Positions 21,079-30,150 of a DNA stretch of 64,000 nucleotides are shown here, one piece after another. Source of the stretch: Symbiodinium natans. Taxonomy: Eukaryota > Sar > Dinophyceae > Suessiales > Symbiodiniaceae. Within the stretch, counting starts at the first letter, position 1; each line of letters begins with the position of its first letter. The notes under the pieces were generated by a model. It saw only the letters and a program-made list of their open reading frames with translations. It made no database searches and had not been told where the DNA came from. Location of the stretch: positions 114,501 through 178,500 of the forward strand of contig CAJNDS010002548.1 of NCBI GenBank assembly GCA_905221605.1, in the 5' to 3' direction. The translations under genes and the position numbers were made by a program.

Positions 21079-21308
21079 CTCTGACAGAGAACACGACGGG
21101 TTTGGGATTTAGGGTTTAGGGTTTAGGATTTTCCTTCATTTAGGGTTTAGGGTTTAGGTTTTGAGCACTTGTTCATTTGGAGGCATCGAAGGAGTCTTGG
21201 AGCTTCCAGTCCCAAGCACCACCCACAACACATGCTCCAATGTTCTACCCTAAACCCTAAACCCTAAAACCTAAACCCTAAACCCTAAACCCAAAGCCCT
21301 AAACCCAC

Positions 21309-21442
21309 CTCTCCAGGACACTGATGTAAGACAACTGGGGCCACAGTCGTATGGTCATCACCCCAATTGTCGGCGTGTCGGAAAGCAATAGCCACTGACT
21401 GCCATTCAGCCTCGGAAGGCTGGAGATTGGTGGATCTATCGC
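21309..21442 (-). CDS. Exon of an unidentified protein
   Basis: GTTCAG|G acceptor, then DRSTNLQPSEAEWQSVAIAF, RHADNWGDDHTTVAPVVLHQ and CPGE, with a GAG|GTGGGT donor. One of the clearest exons in this region (44 codons, no internal stop, good composition). Domain not recognised. Confidence 0.6.
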
Positions 21443-21448
21443 CTGAAC

Positions 21449-21549
21449 TTGGGATGTTCCACCTTACACTCACAGTCCCTCATAGGGATTTTAACAGGCG
21501 GTACTACAATCCCTATTAAGGGCTGGTAGTCTAATTGGGAACATCCCAA
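21449..21549. mobile_element. MITE-like hairpin element, most complete copy
   Basis: Terminal inverted repeats TTGGGATGTTCC (21449-21460) and GGAACATCCCAA (21538-21549), with a second internal inverted repeat ACAGTCCCT / AAGGGCTGG around GGTACTACAATCCC. 101 bp, no coding capacity. It lies 7 bp upstream of a coding exon. Confidence 0.65.
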
Positions 21550-21720
21550 CCCCTGAACCCTCAAGCCCCGATGGAGTTCTCCTGAGGGCTTGGGCCTTTC
21601 GGTCATTCGGAAGGCTGAGAGTCGAGCCAAGAACCTAAACCCTAAACCCTAAACCCTAAACCCTAAACCCTCTCTACCTATGTATATTTAAACCTTAATG
21701 GGGTCGTACTCCCGGTTTGG

Positions 21721-21890
21721 TCGTTTAGGATTTAGGATTTAGGATTTAGGATTTAGGATTTAGGATTTAGGATTTAGGATTTAGGATTTTAGGATTTAGG
21801 ATTTAGGATTTAGGATTTAGGATTTAGGATTTAGGATTTAGGATTTAGGATTTAGGATTTAGGATTTAGGATTTAGGATTTAGGATTTAG
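21721..21890. repeat. (TTTAGGA)n variant telomere-like array
   Basis: About 24 copies of TTTAGGA with one one-base insertion and almost no TTTAGGG. The homogeneity of the variant is striking next to the canonical arrays. Confidence 0.95.
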
Positions 21891-21902
21891 GGTTCAGGGG
21901 CC

Positions 21903-22413
21903 TCTCTGGGGAGGCCCGGCTTCGTAATTTAGTATTCGGGCGAGGCCCGGCTTCGTAATTTAGTATTCCGAGGAGGCCCGGCTTTGTAATTTAGTATTCC
22001 GGGGAAGCCCGGCTTCGTAATTTAGTATTCCGGGGAGGCCCGGCTTCGTAATTTAGTATTCCGGGGAGGCCCGGCTTCGTAATTTAGTATTCCGGGGAAG
22101 CCCGGTTTCGTATTTTAGTATTCCGGGGAGGCCCGGTTCGTAATTTGGTATTCCAGGGAGGCCCGGCTTCGTAATTTAGTATTCCGGGGAGGCCCGGCTT
22201 CGTAATTTAGTATTCCGGGGAGGCCCGGCTTCGTAATTTAGTATTCGGGCGAGGCCCGGCTTCGTAATTTAGTATTCCGGGGAGGCCCGGCTTCGTAATT
22301 TAGTATTCCGGGGAGGCCCGGCTTCGTAATTTAGTATTCCGGTGAAACCCGGCTTCGTAATTTAGTATTCCGGGGAGGCCTGGCTTCGTAATTTAATATT
22401 CCGGGGAGGCCCG
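21903..22413. repeat. 31-bp tandem repeat, about 16 copies
   Basis: The unit is CTTCGTAATTTAGTATTCCG followed by GGGAGGCCCGG. Copies differ by a few substitutions. It directly follows the TTTAGGA array. Confidence 0.95.
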
Positions 22414-22429
22414 GGGACTTGCTTCCTCT

Positions 22430-23705
22430 TGGCTGGGAGGGGCCGTTTTGGTGAAAAAATCCAGAAAACGAGAGCCCACCTGGGACCGTCGATTTCAGTA
22501 CTAAAAAATCACATTTTAAATAGGGACCCGGGCCGATCCTGGGGTCCCCCTCATTTGGGGTGTTTTTGGAGGCAAACTTTCCCTCTCAAGGGGGGGTCGG
22601 AGTTTGAGGCAAGGGGGGGGTCTCCGAAGACTATTTTGCCTTTAAGATTGAAAAATACCACCCCCCCTTGACCAAAACTAGGCTGTGAAAAGGTCGCGGG
22701 GGCGGCCCTTCATCAGCATTGAAGCTTAAAAACACTGAAAAACATTGAAAAACCTTAAAAAACATTGAAAAACTCTGAAAAACCTTGAAAAGCCTTGAAA
22801 AACTTGCAATCCTGAGGTGAAAGCTCCGTTTTGGTCAAAAAATCCAGAAAACGAGAGCCCACCCGGGACCGTCGATTTCAGTACTAAAAAATTGCATTTT
22901 TAATAGGGAGCCGGGCCGATCCTGGGGTCCCCCTTCATTTGGGGTGCTCAAGGCGGGTCGGAGTTTGAGGCAAGGGGGGGTCTCCGAAGATTATTTTGCC
23001 TTTAAAATTGAAAAATGCCACCCCCGATCCTGGGGTCCCCCTCATTTGGGGTGCAAACTTTCCCTCTCAAGGGGGGGTCGGAGTTTGAGGCAAGGGGGGG
23101 TCTTCAAAGACTATTTTGCCTTTAAAATTTAAAAATACCACCCCCCCTTGACCAAAATTAGGCTGTGAAAAGGTCGCGGGGGCGGCCCTTCATCAGAACT
23201 GAGGCTTAAAAACATTGAAAAACCTTAAAAAACACTGAAAAACTCTGAAAAACCTTGAAAAACTTGCAATCCTGAGGTGAAGGCTCCGTTTTGGTGAAAA
23301 AATCCAGGAGAGCCCACTCGGGACCGTCGATTTCAGTACTAAAAAATCACATTTTGAATAGGGACCCGGGCCGATCCTGGGGTCCCCCTCATTTGGGGTG
23401 TTTTTGGAGGCAAACTTTCCCTCTCAAGGGGGGTCGGAGTTTGAGGCAAGGGGGGGTCTCCGAAGACTATTTTGCCTTTAAAATTGAAAAATACTACCCC
23501 CCTTGACCAAAACTAGGCTGTGAAAAGGTCGCGGGGGGCGGCCCTTCATCAGAACTGAGGCTTAAAAACCCTGAAAAACATTGAAAAACCTTAAAAAACA
23601 TTGAAAAACTCTGAAAAACCTTGAAAAACCTTGAAAAACCTTGAAAAATTGGAAATTTTTGAAACCGGTGAAGGCTCGGTTTTGGTCAAAAAATCCAGAA
23701 AACCG
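22430..23705. repeat. About 0.4-kb tandem repeat, 3 copies plus a partial fourth
   Basis: Each unit starts at TTTTGGTGAAAAAATCCAG (about 22446, 22831, 23290, 23677). It holds ACCGTCGATTTCAGTACTAA, a GGGCCGATCCTGGGGTCCCC segment, G-runs, GACCAAAACTAGGCTGTGAA, and ends in short ACATTGAAAAACC repeats. Unit 2 has an internal duplication. The plus-strand ORFs in these units repeat with them and are not genes. Confidence 0.9.
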
Positions 23706-24064
23706 ACGCGGCTGTGTATTATCCGTGTGCCGAATTGACTAGACGGTGCCGAATCGAGAAAGAATGTTGCGAGCTAAATGATCAACTAAAGTAAGAAAGA
23801 AGATATGTAATTCAGATGAAGAGGGATCTGGGAGGGAGGGGTGATGCCAAACACGTAGGGTGATGACAGAAACCCTTAGTGAATGCTTGGACCAGAGATG
23901 CTGAACCCTAAACCCTAAACCCTAAACCCTAAACCCCCGTTTAAAGGGGTATATACTCGCTGCGCACGGCACCCAAACCCGAGGCCCTGAACCCTAAAGC
24001 CCCAAAACCCGAAAACCGAAAACCCCAAAGCCCCAAAACCCTAAAACCCTGGACTCTGAACCCC

Positions 24065-24138
24065 ATGCGCCTCTGATGCATGGCGCCTTTGCCGGGCAGA
24101 AATGCTTGGAACAGCTCCTCAACACGCTGCCGGAAGTC
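24065..24138 (-). CDS. Candidate exon, helical, possibly 3' end of methyltransferase-like gene
   Basis: TTGTGAG|G acceptor, then DFRQRVEELFQAFLPGKGAM and HQRRM. Strongly protein-like and helical. It lies about 600 bp downstream (sense) of the last methyltransferase-like exon and could be its C-terminus or a separate gene. Confidence 0.5.
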
Positions 24139-24496
24139 CTCACAAGAGCTGCTTGTGGTTATAGGGTGCTTGAGGGAGGTTTAGGGTTTAGGGTTTAGAG
24201 TTTAGTGTTCAGGGTTTAGGGTTTAGGGTTATAGGGTTCTTAAGGGAGGGGGTATAGGGTTTAGGGTTTGGGGTTTAGGGTGTAGGGTGTAGGGTGTAGG
24301 GTTCAAGGGGGTGTGTAACCCAAGGTTCCCTAATACTCCCACCTACTCCTAAGGCTCCCCAAGATTCCCCAGCCACTCTATTCATCTAGCAAAACCTGCA
24401 CATCACTGTTTTGACACAATTGAAATATGAGACCCTCAAGTTTCCCAGTTTTTCACAAACACTGAAACCCAAACCCCCAACCCTAAACCCCCCAAC

Positions 24497-24582
24497 TTGG
24501 GATATTCCCCCTATAATGACAGTCCTTGATAGCCTAGTACAATCCCTGTTAAGGACTGTAAGTATAAGGAGGAGCATGCCAA
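24497..24582. mobile_element. MITE-like hairpin element, copy 4 (right end decayed)
   Basis: TTGGGATATTCC at the left, ACAGTCCTTGATAG, CTAGTACAATCCCTGTTA and AGGACTGT, with a degenerate GGAGCATGCCAA right end. Confidence 0.55.
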
Positions 24583-24734
24583 ACCCCCAACCCTGAACCC
24601 CCAACCCAAAATTCCAAGCCCCAAACCCTAAACCCCAAACCCTAAACCCCAAACCCTAAACCCCAAACCCTAAACCCCAAACCCTAAACCCTAAACCCCA
24701 AACCCTAAACCCCAAACCCAAAACCCCAAACCCT

Positions 24735-25899
24735 AAACCCTAAACCCCATAGCCCCGCACTGCCAAGAGGCCTGCAAAGGTCGCCGCACCACCTTCACGG
24801 CCACGCCTTCTGCTCTGTCCAGGTTCTCCTGGGGGTTTAGGGTTTAGGGTTTAGGGTTTAGGGTTTAGGGTTTAGGGTTTAGGGTTTAGGGGTTTAGGGT
24901 TCCGGGCTTCCAAAACCTGGGCCCTTCGTGGATTTTCGGTGCGCGCCACGTCTCCCCCACTGAACGGCAGAAGGGAGAATCGAAGCTCTCACCCATGAAC
25001 TTCTGAAAGGTCAGGATTCCGGCCAGCTCGAACCACAGAATCGCTTGAAACACCTTGGGGGGGTTTAGGGTTTAGGGTTTAGGGTTTGGGGTTTAGGGTT
25101 TAGGGTTTAGGGTTTAGGGTTTAGGTTTAGGGTTTAGGGTTCAACCCCCACCTCCTCGAAGCAGAAGTCGTGGTAGATGATGGTCTCAACGCAGCACGGA
25201 AGGTCGCGCAGGACATGAAACGTCTCGCGCACGACACTCTCGAATTTATGCTGGGCGTCGATTACCGCCACCGAGAAGTTCTGGTCTGCAAGAGTAGAGA
25301 AAGCATATGGCAGGCCTGTGTCCATGTGAAGCCGTACGATGTTGTTGATTCTGGTTCCATCCCTCTTCAACAACCTGCCGGATTCTAAGTGACAGCAGCC
25401 CAACTCGTCAGACAGATCCCAATACTTGTCGATGGCCACAACCACTGCGAAATTCACAGCCAATGCAGCGGTTGTTTCCCCGCGTCCCGCACCAATGTCC
25501 AAGGCGGCTCTGGAAGCATACCTTTTGGAACGAAAGAGGTCGATGATGTCCTGCTTGAACTTGACCTGATCTTTACAAGATTCTTGTTAGAGCCTGATTC
25601 AGGGCCCCAGCCCCCATACTAACAACCCCTAAACCCCAAACCTTGGCACGCCGGAAGAAAAGCTGAGACTCAGTGCCTTACACCAAAAGGCGGAAGTTTG
25701 ACTAAGTCTTAAACCCTAAACCCTAAACCCTAAACCCTAAACCCTAAACGCCCGAAACCCTAAACGCATGAAACCCTTCTGTCCGCGTGGCGGTTGTGAG
25801 GCCTCTTTCTAAAGTTTCCCTGGCCAACTCTGCGCTCAGGCATTGGCCGCAGATCCAAAGACCGAGAAAACCGCTTCGCCAGGCCCGGCATCCCCGCAT
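24735..25899 (-). CDS. SAM-dependent methyltransferase-like protein, multi-exon with telomere-repeat introns
   Basis: Exons by frame and splice sites: 25899-about 25776 (ATG at 25899; MRGCRAWRSGFLGLWICGQC, a signal-anchor-like start), 25565-25152, 25053-about 24920, 24828-about 24735. The second exon begins VKFKQDIIDLFRSKRY and has the class I methyltransferase SAM-binding motif ALDIGAGRGETTAAL, an acidic strand end (VVAIDKYWD), VAVIDAQHKFE and YHDFCFEE, as in TylF/cephalosporin-hydroxylase-like and FkbM-like enzymes. The next exon continues VFQAILWFELAGILTFQKFM in frame. The 25054-25151 intron is GT-AG and made almost wholly of the telomere-type repeat, with AG|GTG at both edges. The intron between exons 1 and 2 is also CCCTAAA-rich. 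Exon 1 end, the last two exon junctions and the substrate are unresolved; a small exon near 25640 is possible. Confidence 0.6.
25062..25141. repeat. TTTAGGG array forming a methyltransferase-gene intron
   Basis: About 11 copies occupying about 80 of the 98 bp between the donor at 25151 and the acceptor at 25054. Confidence 0.9.
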
Positions 25900-25919
25900 G
25901 CTACTTGGACTTACGTTTT

Positions 25920-26560
25920 AGGGTTTAGGGTTTAGGGTTTAGGGGTTAGGGGTCTAGGGGTCTGTTTCGGGTTCTAGTGGTCTAGGGTTGAGGGTTTAGG
26001 GTTAAGGGTTCAAGGTTCAGGGTTAAGGGTTTAGGGTTTGGAGTTTAGGGTTTAGGGTTTAGGGTTTAGGGTTTTCAAAACCTAACCTAAACCCTAAACC
26101 CAAGGCAGTCTCAAGGTTCAGGTTTCGGAAGCCTTGTTAAGCACCAAAGCTTTAGGGTTTAGGGTTTAGGGTTTGGGGTTTGGGGTTTGGGGTTTGGGGT
26201 TTGGGGTTTAGGGTTTAGGGTTTGGGGTTTGGGGTCCAGGGCTTAGGGCTTCAGGAGCATAATGTTCAAATGCCGAGTGTTTCCCATCGTCCACCTCACC
26301 ATGCAGAGATGTCTGACACAGTGCAAGACAAGCTGATTCCCGCCGGGAGCAATGAAAGCCACAAACTTTGGAGGCTTGGGTTTAGGGGTTAGAGCTTAGG
26401 GTTTCGGGTTTAGGGTTTAGGGTTTAGGGTTTAGGGTTTAGGGTTTGGGTTTAGGGTTTAGGGTTTAGGGTTTGGGGTTTAGGGTGACAAAAGGGGGGCA
26501 GCTCCCCGACCTTACTTTTAAGGGTTTAGGGTTTAGGGTTTAGGGTTTAGGCTTGGAGGT
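25920..26560. repeat. TTTAGGG / TTTGGGG arrays
   Basis: Arrays at about 25920-25950, 26040-26085, 26155-26235 (seven TTTGGGG in the middle), 26400-26485 and 26520-26550. Confidence 0.9.
26250..26365 (-). CDS. Candidate exon of unidentified protein
   Basis: CCAAAG|T acceptor, then FVAFIAPGGNQLVLHCVRHL and CMVRWTMGNTRHLNIMLLKP up to a TAA inside the repeat. The plus strand is also open (with an ATG). The VAFIxPG motif resembles the 20.6-kb exon. Confidence 0.35.
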
Positions 26561-26719
26561 TCAGGGCACTTATAACCCCAGTTCTAGCTGCACTTCTAAG
26601 CCCCCTACGTCCCCTAAAGTGGGGGCTACCAAAATAGGGGAGCCCTAATATGGACCCCCGAAGGATTCCCTTATATTACGTACTCTCATTCAAGTAGGTT
26701 ATAAGCAGAATTAAGTGGG

Positions 26720-26781
26720 CCTAAACCCTAAACCCTAAACCCTAAACCCTAAACCCTAAACCCTAAACCCTAAACCCTACC
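26720..26781. repeat. CCCTAAA array
   Basis: About 8 copies. Confidence 0.95.
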
Positions 26782-26864
26782 CATGAACCTCCAAGTAGAC
26801 CACCTTGCCCATCGATCCCTTCGGAACATCTCGTGCGTTGCTCGGGCGTACGGTTTCCAACGGT
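26782..26864 (-). CDS. Candidate exon of unidentified protein
   Basis: TGCTCAG acceptor, then PLETVRPSNARDVPKGSMGK and VVYLEVHG, running to the edge of a CCCTAAA array. A second frame is also open, so moderate confidence. Confidence 0.4.
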
Positions 26865-26899
26865 CTGAGCATGTTCCTAGGGCCTAAACCCTAAAGGCC

Positions 26900-28005
26900 C
26901 TAAACCCTAAACCCTACATGAACTGCGAAGTTTACTTGCGAAAAGGCCGGGGGATTTTAGGGTGTTCTACTGATGTTCGGCGTCATGTTGCGGGGCCCTT
27001 TAAGACGAAAAAGCAAAGACTGGGCTACCTCAGCTGTGTTGTCTAGGCTGGGAGTCTGTGAGGGTCTGCGTATATAGCAAACTGATGTTGGTTGATGTTC
27101 AAGCCGATCTAGATTGAGGGAGGGAGAGGGTTCCCAAACAAAAACTGGAGCACATCAAAACTGGCTCAACAAAGTTGGTTCGAACATGTGTTGCATTGCA
27201 AAATGGACAAATCTTAGCAGAGCTTATAACTGCTGTTTTGAGTCAGTAGCTACCATGGACATCTATGTAGTACATCCTATTTGCAGTTTCCCAGCCCAGC
27301 CTGCTGAGTGCAGGCGCCGGGGTAACATGCCTTTGGGTTTCGTTGCCAACACAGTGCAGGGTTTGTGACTTAATGCTGAGGTTGACCTTCTTACATCAAT
27401 GACACTTTGAGAATGTGCATGCGCGGCTTTACTTGTTTAGGTAGGGCTTGCGTCCCTGCGTGGTTGAGGTGCCGTTCGGAAAGGCAGTTTCGGATGTGAA
27501 ACTGGGGATATGCTGTGTTAACAGTGACTTGCTTGCCTGGAGCCTCCCAAAAAAAGGGGTAAAGCATTGCCTGCCTTCAAGATGTGAAAAGACCAAGCTA
27601 CAGAACTCAGGTAAAGACATGAACAGAGAGGCTATTTGGCAACGATTTCTCATACCTTATGTTTGCTTGCCTTGCTTGAGTCGCGGCAGTTGCCTGTTGT
27701 TGCTGTGCGGGTCTTGAAACGCCAGTAGATCACGAGAAGGCCAGGGTGGATCACCAGCGAAGGCGTGCATGGAACGCCAAGTAGACTAGCGAACCAAGGT
27801 AGATCACTAGAAGCCCATCTTAAGCAGCCAAACACCCAAGTGGACCGCAGGCTCGTCTACCTCAAGATGAGACACATGGTATATCAAGGTCTAACTTCAA
27901 CCAGCTTGTTTCGAAATCTTATTGGGGGACCCCTAAATAAAGCCCGATCTTTTGGCAAAACTTCCAAGGGGCCTTGCCATGAATGCACTCCTTGTAGCTC
28001 ATTGG
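26900..28005. other. Unique spacer downstream of MFS gene, no confident gene
   Basis: Several short ORFs on both strands (for example 27448-27717 +) lack family signs and splice support. A fragment of the second dispersed element (TTTCGAAATCTTATTGGGGG) lies near 27907. Several GTAGATCAC-type short repeats occur at 27725-27850. Confidence 0.5.
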
Positions 28006-28006
28006 C

Positions 28007-29835
28007 TTACAAGAGAAGGGCGGAACTGGAAACCAGGAGCACGGTCAGTACATTAAAGGCTCCGGGCGAGTGCAACATGCCGATGGCCAAGGGGGAGGTG
28101 ATCCTCGCAAAGCTCGAGATGGATGCCTCGAGCACCAGAAACCGGCCGCAGCGAGCCTCAGGGGCTGCAACTACCACCACGCCCGGCAGTGATGCAAAGG
28201 CCAAGGCGAGGCCAAAGGCGTAGAGAACCAACGCCGGAGCTATCAAGGCAGGATTCGCACCCAGCACGGCGAGAGCAGTGGCCTCGAGGGTTGAGGGTTT
28301 AGGGTTTAGGGTTTAGGGCTTAGGGTTTAGGGTGGGTTTAGGGTTTAGGGTTTAGGGTTTAGGGTTTAGGGTTTAGGGTTTAGGGTTTAGGGTTTAGGGT
28401 TTAGGGTTTAGGGTTTAGGGTTTAGGGTTTAGGGTTTAGGGTTTAGGGTTTAGGGTTTAGGGTTTAGGGTTTAGGGTTTAGGGTTTAGGGTTTAGGGTTT
28501 AGGGTTTAGGGTTTAGGGTTTAGGGTTTAGGGTTTAGGGTTTAGGGTTTAGGGTTTAGGGTTTAGGGTTTAGGGTTTAGGGTTTAGGGTTTAGGGTTTAG
28601 GGTTTAGGGTTTAGGGTTTAGGGTTTAGGGTTTAGGGTTTAGGGTTTAGGGTTTAGGGTTTAGGGTTTAGGGCAGTGGCCTTCGACAGGATGCCTATCGC
28701 GCAGGTCAGGTCGGCTCCGCAGGCTTTCTGCAGGGGCTGCACCAGCACCACTTGGCACAAGAAGATGAACGTCGAAAGCAGCGACAGGGCTCCACCCAGC
28801 ATCGAGGCAGAGAAGGCAAACTGCCGAAGCAGCATGAACCTGGCTCATGGTTTAGGGTTGAGGGTTTAGGGTTTAGGGTTTAGGGTTTAGGGTTTAGGGT
28901 TTAGGGTTTAGGGTTTAGGGTTTGGGGTTTGGGGTTTAGGGTTTAGGGTTTAGGGTTTAGGGTTTAGGGTTTAGGGTTTAGGGTTTAGGGTTTAAGTACC
29001 CTTAAGAATCTAAAATGGTACCCAACTATGACAAAGGAACGGTATGAAAAGGTTCAGCAAGAACCTGACCGAGGAGAGTACCAACGAGACTCCCATGGTC
29101 CGCCATGCTTTCCAGCAAATAGCACGCTGGCTTGCGTCTGGGGCTCGGTGTTCCTCTCTTTGCTTCTGCTGTCTTGCTGGAAGCCGTTGCTCACGGAAGG
29201 CCCAAAGGCTTGCCACAGCGCCTCCCGCGCACAGCAAGGCCATGAAGTAGAAGGGAGCGTTCAGGCCAAACCAGTCGGCAACCACACCCCCTAGTAAGGG
29301 CCCAAGCGTGAAGGCAACTTGCGCAGCAGCTTCTCCGTATGCCAAACTCGTGGAAAGCCGATCTTTGTCAGGGAGGGTTCTGGCCAAGAAAGATCTCAGA
29401 ACTGGAACAATGCCACAACCGAAGCCGGCAATGCTGCGGGCGAGCAAAATCCAGCGGAGCCGCATGCTGTGTTGAAGTGCATATCCTAGGTAAAACCATG
29501 CGGCCGCGGAGATCGCCAAGCTTCCCAGCAACACTTGGACGATCCCAACTCGGGAACTGTAGATCGGCAAAGCCGCGTTTCCCACGAGCTGTCCCAGAAA
29601 GAAGCACGACGTGAAGGTACCGACATCCACACCTTGCTTCGCCAGAGCAGGGCCCAGAGGCAAACCCATAGTGAAGCCGAGGAAGCTGAGGCAGTAGAGA
29701 TAGTAGATTGCTGGTGGCACTGATGACTGGGGCGCTTGTTTCGGCGCGCTTGCGTCGCGTTGCGGGGACGCGGAGCAGACCGCGGCAACCCGCCCACCGC
29801 CCTTTCTCGCCGATCCGATCAGCACCCCACCAATC
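28007..29835 (-). CDS. Major facilitator superfamily transporter, introns made of telomere-type repeats
   Basis: Three exons join in frame: 29835-29041, 28839-28680, 28282-28007 (stop TAA at 28009-28007). They encode about 410 residues with about 11-12 membrane helices. The N-half has LARSIAGFGCGIVPVL, LAYGEAAAQVAF and the GPLLGGVVADWFG stretch of MFS motif C and the helix 5/6 region, so a drug:H+ antiporter-1-like family member is likely. Exon 2 gives FMLLRQFAFSASMLGGALSL, exon 3 APALVLYAFGLALAFASLPG and SFARITSPLAIGML. Intron 1 (28840-29040) is GT-AG; intron 2 (28283-28679) is GC-AG and almost entirely TTTAGGG copies. The 29835 end is an acceptor (CTTAG|G) and no ATG precedes the first helix, so a 5' exon is missing from this model, probably beyond 29.9 kb. 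The R/G/A/S-rich N-terminus could belong to a targeting peptide. Substrate unknown. Confidence 0.8.
28289..28673. repeat. Long TTTAGGG array forming MFS intron 2
   Basis: About 54 copies, nearly perfect; the only breaks are near 28318-28340. Exon bases lie 6-7 bp from either end. Confidence 0.95.
28851..28994. repeat. TTTAGGG array inside MFS intron 1
   Basis: About 20 copies, two of them TTTGGGG, filling about 140 of 201 intron bases. Confidence 0.95.
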
Positions 29836-30017
29836 CTAAGTTCATGTGGACTAACACACAACCCTAAACCCTAAACCCTAAAGTTCCTAAAGATCAGGAA
29901 CTCGGTCTGCAGGTGCTAAACAAAAACTTTTAAGAGGAACTCCTTCTGAGGACCTGGCATTGCCGTCATCACCGCCCTTGGCTCAAGCTTGTGAAGCTTG
30001 CGGCTTCCCCACAAGTC

Positions 30018-30150
30018 GCGTGTAGGGCAGCCCATCGAGCACATACCAGAGCAGCCAGCATGGGCGGTGAACGGCAAGAGCCGGCCACATGGCCACATCA
30101 CCCCGGCTGCGAGTCTGCTTGGGGCTTTGAGCAAGTGCCTTCAAGCTGCA
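30018..30150. repeat. 133-bp dispersed duplication, copy A
   Basis: Almost identical to 34607-34739 in the same orientation, with about three substitutions. Begins GCGTGTAGGGCAGCCCATCG and ends TTCAAGCTGCA. ORFs through it differ in frame use, so it is a repeat and not a shared gene. Confidence 0.85.

Larger units (their letters stand above)
23880..24790. repeat. CCCTAAA / CCCCAAA mosaic with a candidate exon and hairpin
   Basis: CCCTAAA at 23903-23935 and an alternating CCCCAAACCCTAAA array at about 24617-24750. Includes the 24065-24138 exon and the 24497-24582 hairpin element. Confidence 0.85.

Noticed and set aside
29971-29990. Spliced-leader 3' end (TTGGCTCAAG)
   Set aside because: Only ten bases match, the preceding CCATTT is missing and no gene follows on the plus strand.
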